Source: JADHUC01 sp964617665
GTDB lineage: Bacteria > Planctomycetota > Planctomycetia > Pirellulales > Pirellulaceae
Reading direction: 5' to 3'
Assembly (NCBI GenBank): GCA_964617665.1
Contig: CAZUAH010000417.1
Span: 1-12,350, forward strand
Length of the DNA: 12,350 nt
Shown here: piece after piece, positions 7,191-12,350 of the stretch
Layout: each line of letters starts with the position of its first letter
Position numbering within the stretch: the first letter of the stretch is position 1
The notes under the pieces: generated by a model
The model's database searches: none
Told to the model about the DNA's origin: nothing
Seen by the model: the letters and a program-made list of their open reading frames with translations, nothing else
Made by a program: the position numbers and the translations under genes

Positions 7191-7230
7191 AAACACTCCT
7201 GCTCGCTGATCGTCGCGAGCAGGAGTGTGT
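7191..7230 (-). terminator. Rho-independent terminator of the 22-residue-repeat protein gene
   Basis: A perfect 14-bp stem, ACACTCCTGCTCGC (7193-7206) with its complement at 7215-7228, closes an 8-base loop. On the minus strand it is followed by TTTTGC, and it lies 50-90 bases past the stop at 7280. The plus-strand side lacks a T-run, so the direction is clear. Confidence 0.75.
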
Positions 7231-7279
7231 TGGACACGAATGGAGTTCGTGCAAGGGCGAGCATTCTCTCGCCGGTTGG

Positions 7280-7816
7280 CTACTCGCCTTTTATGTCGCC
7301 GATGGCGGACCAGGGCCGATGACCACCAATCGTCCAGGGCTGAGGAGTCTCGCCTTTGATATCGCCCAGGGTCACCCAGGGGCGGAAACCACCACGCATC
7401 CGCGGTTGGGGCATCTCTCCCTTGATGTCGCCGATGCTGGACCAGGGTCGATAGCCACCAGTTCCTCGGAGTTGCGGAATTTCTCCTTTGATGTCCCCCA
7501 AGCTGGACCAAGGGCGATATCCGCCAATCCCGCTGGACCTTACCGGGCGAGGTGTTTCGCCCTTGATATCGCCCATGCTGGCCCAAGGTCGCGTCGAGAC
7601 ATTTCCGCGATTGACTGCCGGTTGGCGAGCATACCCACTGCGCATCGTCCCGGCCGTTGGCCGTGCACTGGGCCGAGGCGTCGGCCGCCCAACGTGGCTG
7701 GGCGCGCGATGCATGGATGGTCGTGCCCGACCTGCTTTGGAGACTCCTCGAGCCATCGTCGTCGAAGTGGCCAACAATGCCAGTCCACATGCGAATGTAG
7801 CCGTCAACGTCTTCAT
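7280..7816 (-). CDS. Secreted protein built of 22-residue RPW-GDIKGE repeats, unknown function
   Basis: 178 residues. GAAGGAG about 9 bases upstream supports the start. Residues 1-22 form a signal peptide (MKTLTATFACGLALLATSTT, likely cut after TMA). Residues 23-75 are basic and rich in Pro, Arg and Ser, probably disordered. The rest (76-178) is five tandem units of the form RPW-S-x-h-GDIKGE-x-PQP-x(3-5)-GG-(Y/F/H). Three units are exactly 22 residues, the first is 25, and the last stops at GDIKGE directly before the stop codon. The invariant core is RPW...GDIKGE. There are no cysteines after the signal peptide and no catalytic motif. Possible roles are a structural, surface or ligand-binding repeat protein; I recognise no family. 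It converges on the TIM-barrel gene and ends in a strong terminator. Other long frames over this DNA lack a signal peptide and are shadows. Confidence 0.85.
   Translation of the reverse strand: MKTLTATFACGLALLATSTTMARGVSKAGRARPSMHRAPSHVGRPTPRPSARPTAGTMRSGYARQPAVNRGNVSTRPWASMGDIKGETPRPVRSSGIGGYRPWSSLGDIKGEIPQLRGTGGYRPWSSIGDIKGEMPQPRMRGGFRPWVTLGDIKGETPQPWTIGGHRPWSAIGDIKGE
7283..7591 (-). repeat. Five coding tandem repeats of about 66 bp
   Basis: Units on the minus strand: 7591-7517 (75 bp), 7516-7451, 7450-7385, 7384-7319 (66 bp each) and 7318-7283 (36 bp, truncated). The protein core RPW...GDIKGE is kept in all, while codons for the same residues vary between units. That points to selection on the peptide and not to recent DNA duplication. 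Confidence 0.88.
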
Positions 7817-7989
7817 AGCACTAACTCCTTCTCACAAAAGGCCTCTCATTTGCCCCAGGGCCGACCCAAGGCTTCGTTCTCGTTTGTGTCCTCTCACCCT
7901 GGTTTACCCGGTGCTGCCCAACATCCTGCGCGCTGATGCCGTCTTTTTTCGGGAGGTCGTTTCCTGCGAGTTAGCCGGCGCCGGACACA

Positions 7990-8017
7990 TTGACATCGTC
8001 ACCCAGTGGCTTACGCT
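7990..8017 (+). promoter_or_regulatory. Probable promoter of the exported methyltransferase-like gene
   Basis: A consensus -35 box TTGACA (7990-7995) is followed after 16 bases by TACGCT (8012-8017), a weaker -10 box. The start would be near 8024, about 65 bases before the ATG at 8089. I see no clear promoter for the opposing gene in 7817-7989. Confidence 0.45.
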
Positions 8018-8088
8018 AGGGAATCAACGATACTGGGGCCGGTCGCTCGACAGTCGCCACACCGGAAACGGCGAAAGGAGAATCTCTT

Positions 8089-8688
8089 ATGTGCCGACGT
8101 CCACACGTTTTCCTGTCAGCCGTTCTTGGCAGTTTCCTGCTGACCGCCTCTGGCGTAGACGCAGCCGATGGCACTGCAACCCGCAAGCCCAAACGCACGC
8201 CGGACTCGGTGTATGTGCCCACGCCCGATGACGTGGTAGCGAAGATGTTGAAAGTCGCTGGTGTGACCAAAGACGACGTCGTGTACGATCCCGGCTGTGG
8301 CGACGGGCGCATCGTCGTGACGGCGGCCAAGAAGTACGGCTGCCGAGGCGTCGGTATCGAACTCAACCCGAAGCTGGTTCAGAACGCGCGGGCGAACGCT
8401 GTCCGCAACAACGTCAAGGACTTGGTAAAGATTGTCGAAGAGGACATCTACGTGGTAGACATGAGCAAGGCGACGGTCGTGGCGCTATACCTGTTGCCTG
8501 GGATGAATGTGAAGTTGATCCCGCAGTTACAGAAGCTCAAGCCCGGCACGCGCATCGTGGCTCACGACTACGGCTTTCGCGGACAAGTCGAAGGGCCGGA
8601 GAAGACGATCACGATGACGTCGAAGGAAGACGCGGTCGAGCACTACATCTACCTATGGAAAGCGCCGCTGAAACTGGCATCACCGTGA
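8089..8688 (+). CDS. Exported class I SAM-methyltransferase-fold protein
   Basis: 199 residues. AAGGAG sits 8 bases before the ATG. Residues 1-25 are a signal peptide (hydrophobic AVLGSFLLTASG, likely cut after VDA). The mature part is a compact Rossmann-like methyltransferase: VYVPTPDDVV lead-in, motif I VVYDPGCGDGR (64-74), motif II GVGIELNP (87-94), VEEDI (116-120), then YLLPGMN and LKPGTRIVAHDY (150-161). The SAM-binding residues therefore look intact. The arrangement is like the small DOT1-like or generic methyltransferases annotated in planctomycetes; the substrate is unknown. The oddity is an export signal on an enzyme that needs SAM, a cytoplasmic cofactor. Either the signal is a membrane anchor or the protein has another ligand. 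Its stop overlaps the stop of the convergent sulfatase gene by nine bases. Confidence 0.88.
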   Translation: MCRRPHVFLSAVLGSFLLTASGVDAADGTATRKPKRTPDSVYVPTPDDVVAKMLKVAGVTKDDVVYDPGCGDGRIVVTAAKKYGCRGVGIELNPKLVQNARANAVRNNVKDLVKIVEEDIYVVDMSKATVVALYLLPGMNVKLIPQLQKLKPGTRIVAHDYGFRGQVEGPEKTITMTSKEDAVEHYIYLWKAPLKLASP

Positions 8689-10263
8689 CGGATTGGGCAC
8701 GGCCGCTTGCCAGCCGGCACGGAGTTTCGCTGCCAGTTCTTGGATGATATCTCGCTTCTCGGGCGAATCCGCAATGTTCACATTTTCCTGCGGATCGGTC
8801 CTATGGTCGTACAGTTCGCAGCCGACGTTCTCATTGGTTGCCCAGTTGGTCCACTCGACGTAGCGGTATCGTTCTGTACGGATGCTGTGGCCCATGTACT
8901 CCTTGCCGTCCGGTCCTACCCACTTCCCTTCGCGGAGAAACTGGCTGAAAACGGCGGTCTTCCATGGGCGACTGCAGTCGTCGAGTAACGGTTTGAAACT
9001 CGTCCCTTCGACGTGCTCGGGCACATTCAGACCTGCCAGCGCACACAGCGACGGATAGACATCGACGAATTCGACAAGCCGATCGCATCGCTTCCCGTTC
9101 TCCTTCGCACCCGGTGCGCTGACAATCAAAGGCACCCGAGTGTCGATCTCGTAATTGGTCATCTTGCACCAACTGCCGTGTTCGCCGAGCTTCCAGCCGT
9201 GATCACCCCAGAGAACGACGATCGTTTTGTCGTGAAGTCCAAGTCGTTTCAATTCGTCGAGAAGTCTTCCGATCTGTGCGTCGATGTAAGTGACCGAGGC
9301 AAAGTAGCCGTGTCTCAACAGCCTGGACTGCGCATCGGTCAATTGCCCCTGGTCCGGCGTGGGGGCTTCCCTGAAATCCACATAGCCCCTCAGTTCGCGA
9401 ATCGTGTTCACAGCCATGGACGGTGCGTTCTTGGGCAGGTAGTCATTCTCTGCCAGAGGGATCTCGTCTCGGTCGTACATCTCCCAGTACTTGCGGGGCA
9501 CGTTGAACGGTAGATGTGGCCGGTAGTAGCCGACGGCAAAGAAAAATGGTTGGCGTCGGTCTTTCAGATCTTTGAGCTTCTCGATCGCCACGTCCGTTTG
9601 CGCACCGTCGAAGTATGCATTGTCGGGGACGTCCACGTTCTCGGTGGCGACCGATTTCAGGTACCACTCGCCCAAACGGTCGATGTACCGAGCCTGCCTC
9701 CCCTCGTTGATGATTTCGGCTTGCCATTTGGCGAGATACTCAACATTCTCCTTCTTGCGATAGACGGCGTCCGGATCGAACGGATAACCGTCGATGTGCA
9801 GCTTCGGTTCGCTCCAGGAAATCGGATCGGGAATCGTGTTGTGGTAGATTTTGCCGATTCCGACCGTGTGGTGACCGTTCTGTTTGAAGTGCTGAGCCAC
9901 TGTGACGGCATCGGGCGTAGTAGTGCGAAAACTCGTCCTCAAGTCCCATACCTTGATCGTGTCAGGCCGCAGACCTGTCATCAGGCTGGCACGCGACGGG
10001 TTACAGACTGCCTGCTGACAATAGGCGTGCGTGAAGGTCACTCCGTTTTCCGCCAGTCGGTCGATGTGCGGACTCTTGACGTGACTCGTGCCATAGCAGC
10101 CCAACTCTGGGCGCAGGTCGTCCACTGCGATGAAAAGAACGTTGGGGCGTTCAGTGGGTGTCGTGTCCGACGCGCGGGTAACCGTCGTACCGGCTGATAC
10201 GACAAACACAAACAGGCAAGAGGCGCGCAAGAACTCAATTCGCGACAAGCGGCATTTCACCAT
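8680..10263 (-). CDS. Exported sulfatase, iduronate-2-sulfatase-like
   Basis: 527 residues. A GGAG lies about 8 bases upstream of the ATG. Residues 1-31 are a signal peptide (hydrophobic ASCLFVFVVSAG). The sulfatase core is complete: NVLFIAVDDLRPE (metal-binding Asp48 and Asp49), CNPSRASLMTG (Cys87 is the residue converted to formylglycine by the CxPSR rule), GIGKIYH (135-141), YYRPHLPF, LWGDHGWKLGEHGSW (Asp354, His355) and a C-terminal YRYVEW/ELYDHRTDP segment. The RPDT...WD...R stretch after the active site, and GKIYH, are typical of iduronate-2-sulfatase-type enzymes. It would remove sulfate esters from polysaccharides outside the cytoplasm; maturation needs a formylglycine-generating enzyme or anSME not seen here. 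It lies 51 bases downstream of the SelW-like gene and may share its transcript. Confidence 0.95.
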   Translation of the reverse strand: MVKCRLSRIEFLRASCLFVFVVSAGTTVTRASDTTPTERPNVLFIAVDDLRPELGCYGTSHVKSPHIDRLAENGVTFTHAYCQQAVCNPSRASLMTGLRPDTIKVWDLRTSFRTTTPDAVTVAQHFKQNGHHTVGIGKIYHNTIPDPISWSEPKLHIDGYPFDPDAVYRKKENVEYLAKWQAEIINEGRQARYIDRLGEWYLKSVATENVDVPDNAYFDGAQTDVAIEKLKDLKDRRQPFFFAVGYYRPHLPFNVPRKYWEMYDRDEIPLAENDYLPKNAPSMAVNTIRELRGYVDFREAPTPDQGQLTDAQSRLLRHGYFASVTYIDAQIGRLLDELKRLGLHDKTIVVLWGDHGWKLGEHGSWCKMTNYEIDTRVPLIVSAPGAKENGKRCDRLVEFVDVYPSLCALAGLNVPEHVEGTSFKPLLDDCSRPWKTAVFSQFLREGKWVGPDGKEYMGHSIRTERYRYVEWTNWATNENVGCELYDHRTDPQENVNIADSPEKRDIIQELAAKLRAGWQAAVPNPSR

Positions 10264-10314
10264 TCCACGGTCTCCAATCTTGCAGTGTTCGTCTGAGAAT
10301 CCTCGCCCTACGTT

Positions 10315-10599
10315 TCATTTTCCATCGCGGTCGCTGTGACCGAGATTCCGATCGGGGGCGATCTCGTCACGCACCAGTTGCTTGAGCTGCTTGATATTGG
10401 GAAAGCCCCCATCGAGCTCGCGCGACCAGATGAGTTGTTCGCCAACACGAATCTCGAATGTACCTCCCTCACCGGGCACAAGCGCTACCTCGCCTAATTC
10501 CTCCGCGAACGTGGTCAACAACTCTTGAGCCATCCAGGCTGACCGCAGCATCCAACGGCACTTGGTGCAGTATGTGATTTCGACTCGTGGAGTTGGCAT
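10315..10599 (-). CDS. SelT/SelW/SelH (Rdx) family protein, cysteine form
   Basis: 94 residues with AGGAAGAG upstream of the ATG. The thioredoxin-like Rdx fold is shown by the N-terminal strand VEITYCTKC with a CxxC pair (Cys11, Cys14), a helix (WMLRSAWMAQELLTTF), strands EVALVPGEGGTFEI and QLIWSR, and the conserved GGFP (64-67) before the last helix. In selenoprotein W the second Cys position is selenocysteine; here it is TGC cysteine, so no SECIS is expected. The length matches the family. There is no signal peptide, so it is cytoplasmic. The role is thiol redox, not defined further. It is the first gene before the sulfatase, with its own promoter. Confidence 0.9.
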   Translation of the reverse strand: MPTPRVEITYCTKCRWMLRSAWMAQELLTTFAEELGEVALVPGEGGTFEIRVGEQLIWSRELDGGFPNIKQLKQLVRDEIAPDRNLGHSDRDGK

Positions 10600-10635
10600 G
10601 CACTCTTCCTTTGCTCCCGTCGTATCTTGGCTTCA

Positions 10636-10658
10636 TCGACCATTCCGCTGATGGTCGA
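10636..10658 (-). promoter_or_regulatory. Hairpin in the leader of the SelW-like gene
   Basis: TCGACCAT (10636-10643) pairs perfectly with ATGGTCGA (10651-10658) around a 7-base loop. It lies between the predicted transcription start (near 10676) and the ATG at 10599. It could stabilise the mRNA or bind a regulator. There is no T-run, so it is not an attenuator by itself. Confidence 0.45.
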
Positions 10659-10682
10659 GTTTGCCAATCTTGCGCGGAGTTG

Positions 10683-10691
10683 ATTGTAGCA
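10683..10691 (-). promoter_or_regulatory. Extended -10 promoter for the SelW-like gene and sulfatase
   Basis: On the minus strand TGC-TACAAT (10691 down to 10683) is a near-consensus extended -10 element. No good -35 box sits 16-18 bases upstream, which extended -10 promoters tolerate. It gives a leader of about 75 bases. Confidence 0.5.
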
Positions 10692-10749
10692 GATCCTGAT
10701 GCGAAACCGGCACGCGGTCGCGGAGGCGTTTGGTGAACCGGAGGGAGAT

Positions 10750-10898
10750 TAGTTGGACAGCGCCACTTTGAATGAGCCGTTTTGGGCGATAGCCCCGGTT
10801 CTTCCGGCAAAAACCGGGGCTATCGCCCAAACGGCTCACTTGTTCAGGAAATCCTGCAATAGGCAGGGTTTGGGTTTCAAAGTGGCGCAGTCCAATTA
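10750..10898. mobile_element. MITE-like element, 149 bp, TA-bounded inverted repeats with nested hairpin
   Basis: Terminal inverted repeats of 23 bp (10750-10772 and 10876-10898) match at 21 positions and both begin with TA at the outer edge, as expected for insertion into a TA target (IS630/Tc1-mariner style). Nested directly inside the left end is a 27-bp inverted repeat (10773-10800 with 10812-10838), perfect except for one extra T in the left arm, with an 11-base loop. The right side has an extra 37 bases containing a small hairpin, CCTGC/GCAGG (10853-10867). Folded, it gives a three-way junction. There is no coding capacity, so it would need a transposase supplied in trans. Confidence 0.7.
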
Positions 10899-11081
10899 GG
10901 CAGGCAATCGGGGACTCGGCTCACAGCTAGTCGGTTGGATCGCCTGCCTTCATGAAATGCCAGCTTTCCACTTGCTTATCTAGGCTCCGCGACATAGGGT
11001 TTCAGTAAGGGACAGGAAATCTCGTTATGGCGTTCTCTCGATTGGCCGCGCTGGCTCGGTGCCAGGGCGGCTCTTTTTCTT
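10899..11081 (+). ncRNA. Candidate small RNA ending at an orphan terminator
   Basis: A plus-strand Rho-independent terminator (11045-11081) has no protein gene before it. Just past the MITE edge a 12-bp stem with one mismatch (10898-10909 with 10938-10949) encloses a 28-base loop with its own GACT/AGTC pairing. No RNA family is recognisable: I checked for 6S-like end pairing and signal-recognition-particle motifs by eye and found none. Only short ORFs without a ribosome binding site are present. The promoter is not identified. Confidence 0.3.
11045..11081 (+). terminator. Rho-independent terminator, plus strand
   Basis: An 11-bp stem with one mismatch (GCCGCGCTGGC 11045-11055 with GCCAGGGCGGC 11061-11071) closes a 5-base loop and runs into TCTTTTTCTT. 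The minus-strand side lacks a comparable T-run. Confidence 0.7.
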
Positions 11082-11200
11082 GGCATAGTCCCTCAACCGC
11101 AAACACTCCGCATCCTCCGAGCACTCACCGCTGATCCCAATCATCGCACGAACCGGCGTTACCGGATCAGTTCAGTTCCCGGTCAACTATGAGTGGGCGA

Positions 11201-11293
11201 TTCTCGATGAAGAGGGTTAGAGCACCTTACGCTCCGGACTGCAAACCAGTCACAGAAGCCACGTCGGCCCTCAGGGGGCGACGTGGCATTTTT
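11201..11293 (+). ncRNA. Candidate structured small RNA with three hairpins
   Basis: Two small hairpins, GAGC/GCTC (11220-11234) and GACTG/CAGTC (11237-11251), are followed at once by a strong terminator (11258-11293). No ORF with a ribosome binding site leads into it on the plus strand. The segment also has tRNA-like words (GGTTAGAGC, CTGCAAA) but no T-arm or acceptor pairing. The 5' end is a guess. Confidence 0.35.
11258..11293 (+). terminator. Rho-independent terminator, plus strand
   Basis: A perfect 9-bp stem GCCACGTCG (11258-11266) / CGACGTGGC (11279-11287) with a 12-base loop is followed by ATTTTT. It points away from any annotated gene: RuvB reads toward it on the other strand and would meet no T-run there. 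Confidence 0.8.
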
Positions 11294-11356
11294 CGTTTCT
11301 CGACCGGTCCGGCACGATCTAGTCTCGACAGCGCATGGACGAGCGGTCTGCCACAA

Positions 11357-12350
11357 CTAATCGAAAAGAGTTTGCTGAGCGTCTCCGCTGACATCTTGGC
11401 CGGGCAGCAAGTTTAAATGCTCATATGCCTTTGCGGTGACGACCCGGCCCCGCGGAGTACGGACGACCAATTCGCTGCGGAGCAAGAACGGTTCGACCTC
11501 GTCCTCCAGCGTATCGGGCGATGCGTTCATCGTGTGGGCGATGGCCTCGATTCCGGCCGGCCCGCCCTCGAAAACGCGCATGATGGTCTTTAGGTAATTG
11601 CGGTCAAGTTTATTGAGCCCCAGTTTGTCGATGCCGGCCATTTTCAACGCCGCACAGGCCACTTCCAGCGTAATGCGTCCGTCGGCTCTGCTGTCCGCGT
11701 AATCTCGTACCCATCGCAGTCGGTTGTTCGCGACGCGCGGAGTGCTGCGACTGCGAGTGGCGATTTCGCTGGCGGCATCTTCGTCCGTTTCGACGCTGAG
11801 TTTTCGGGCGTTGCGGCGAATGATTTCGGTCAATTCGTCAACCGTATAGAAGCCCAAGTGCTCCCGAACCTGGAACCGATCGCGAAGCGGCCCTGAAAGT
11901 AAACCGGCTCGGGTCGTAGCGCCGATCAAGGTAAAAGGCTTGAGCCACAGGTTGTGCGTCCGAGCATTGATGCCGTCGCCCAGCACGATATCGATTCGGA
12001 AATCCTCCATCGCGGTGTAAAGATACTCCTCGACCGGGGTGGGCAAGCGGTGGATTTCGTCGATAAACAACACCGATCGCTCTTCGGCGTTGGTCAGATA
12101 GGGGACAATGTCCTTGGGAGCTTTCAGGCCTGGGCCGCTGGCCAGCTGAATGGTCACATTCAGCTCGCGCGGGATGCACAACGCGAACGTGGTCTTGCCT
12201 AGACCGGGCGGACCGTCAAAGAGTATGTGACCAAGTGGCTCGTCACGTTTGCGTGCGGCCTGGACGACGATCTGCAAACGTTCGTACACATCGCACTGGC
12301 CGACCATCTCGGACATGCGCTGCGGGCGCAAATCGCGGTCTTCGTCGTCT
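11357..12350 (-). CDS. ruvB: RuvB, Holliday junction branch migration ATPase (5' end outside window)
   Basis: About 330 residues are visible; the frame stays open to the right edge. The leading residues DDEDRD-LRPQRMSEMVGQ match the RuvB start region, so roughly the first 10-20 residues are missing. Walker A is GPPGLGKT, Walker B VLFIDEIHRL, sensor 1 TLIGATTRAG and the arginine finger GPLRDRF. The C-terminal winged helix has FEGGPAGIEAIAHTMN and LEDEVEPFLLRSELVVRTPRGRVVT, and the gene ends in TLFD. With RuvA and RuvC it drives branch migration at Holliday junctions in the cytoplasm. Some usually conserved positions differ (for example CIPRELNV after Walker A), but all catalytic motifs are intact. 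An internal TTG in the visible part is not the start, since conserved residues precede it. The promoter is outside the window. Confidence 0.97.
   Translation of the reverse strand, partial: DDEDRDLRPQRMSEMVGQCDVYERLQIVVQAARKRDEPLGHILFDGPPGLGKTTFALCIPRELNVTIQLASGPGLKAPKDIVPYLTNAEERSVLFIDEIHRLPTPVEEYLYTAMEDFRIDIVLGDGINARTHNLWLKPFTLIGATTRAGLLSGPLRDRFQVREHLGFYTVDELTEIIRRNARKLSVETDEDAASEIATRSRSTPRVANNRLRWVRDYADSRADGRITLEVACAALKMAGIDKLGLNKLDRNYLKTIMRVFEGGPAGIEAIAHTMNASPDTLEDEVEPFLLRSELVVRTPRGRVVTAKAYEHLNLLPGQDVSGDAQQTLFD

Noticed and set aside
7283..7591. Regular 66-bp repeats considered as a CRISPR array
   Set aside because: There are no conserved repeat plus variable spacer blocks; the periodicity is in the protein, units are contiguous and coding.
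7119..7790. Long minus-strand frame (223 codons) over the repeat protein gene
   Set aside because: It is the shadow of the repeat gene in another frame: no signal peptide, no ribosome binding site at its start, and it runs through the terminator hairpin.
9514..10197. Long plus-strand frame (227 codons) opposite the sulfatase
   Set aside because: It is the antisense shadow of a full-length sulfatase with all catalytic motifs; no ribosome binding site or family features.
11201..11260. tRNA-Cys-like words GGTTAGAGC and CTGCAAA
   Set aside because: The anticodon stem does not pair around a 7-base loop with T33, there is no T-arm (GGTTCGA), and no acceptor stem; a terminator stands where the T-arm should be.
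12329..12331. TTG as the start of RuvB
   Set aside because: The frame continues upstream with residues matching RuvB, so the true start is beyond the window edge.

Overview
The window looks like a chromosomal segment of a Planctomycetota bacterium, probably Pirellulales-like. This is inferred from the gene set, not from a marker: a Tat-exported Gfo/Idh/MocA dehydrogenase, a giant exported PQQ-type propeller with an N-terminal methyltransferase-like domain, a second exported methyltransferase-like protein, an iduronate-2-sulfatase-type sulfatase and a Tat-exported TIM-barrel protein. Almost everything here is predicted to act outside the cytoplasm. The exceptions are a small Rdx/SelW-like redox protein and RuvB at the right edge. 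There are no phage genes, CRISPR arrays or rRNAs.

Layout from left to right. 1-519 has no intact gene. It holds a decayed fragment resembling the C-terminus of an IS4-type transposase and a perfect 27-bp palindrome. 520-5763 (minus) is a two-gene unit: the propeller protein (5763 to 2068) followed by the Gfo/Idh/MocA dehydrogenase (1929 to 520). Next is a divergent control region, 5764-6000, with a good sigma70-type promoter on each strand. The plus promoter drives a Tat-exported TIM-barrel protein (6001-6969). Converging on it is a small secreted protein (7816 to 7280) made largely of 22-residue GDIKGE repeats, with a strong hairpin terminator. Then comes an exported methyltransferase-fold protein (8089-8688, plus), whose stop codon overlaps that of a convergent sulfatase (10263 to 8680, minus). 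The sulfatase lies just downstream of a SelT/SelW/SelH-like gene (10599 to 10315) with its own extended -10 promoter.

The 757-base gap 10600-11356 is the most structured non-coding part. It holds the selW-like leader hairpin, a 149-bp MITE-like element with TA-bounded inverted repeats and a nested 27-bp hairpin, a further long stem-loop, and two plus-strand Rho-independent terminators with no protein gene before them, which suggests small RNAs. RuvB (minus) fills the rest and runs off the right end.

The most unusual signals are four. (1) A family of degenerate heptanucleotide tandem repeats (consensus about GRGATNC) sits at three places inside the coding sequence of the propeller gene; in two of them it clearly codes for linker peptide. 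(2) The 22-residue repeat protein matches no family I recognise. (3) The MITE-like element lies beside orphan terminators. (4) Two SAM-methyltransferase-like domains carry export signals. Sulfatase, dehydrogenase and propeller would fit breakdown of sulfated polysaccharide, but the sequence does not prove a shared pathway.
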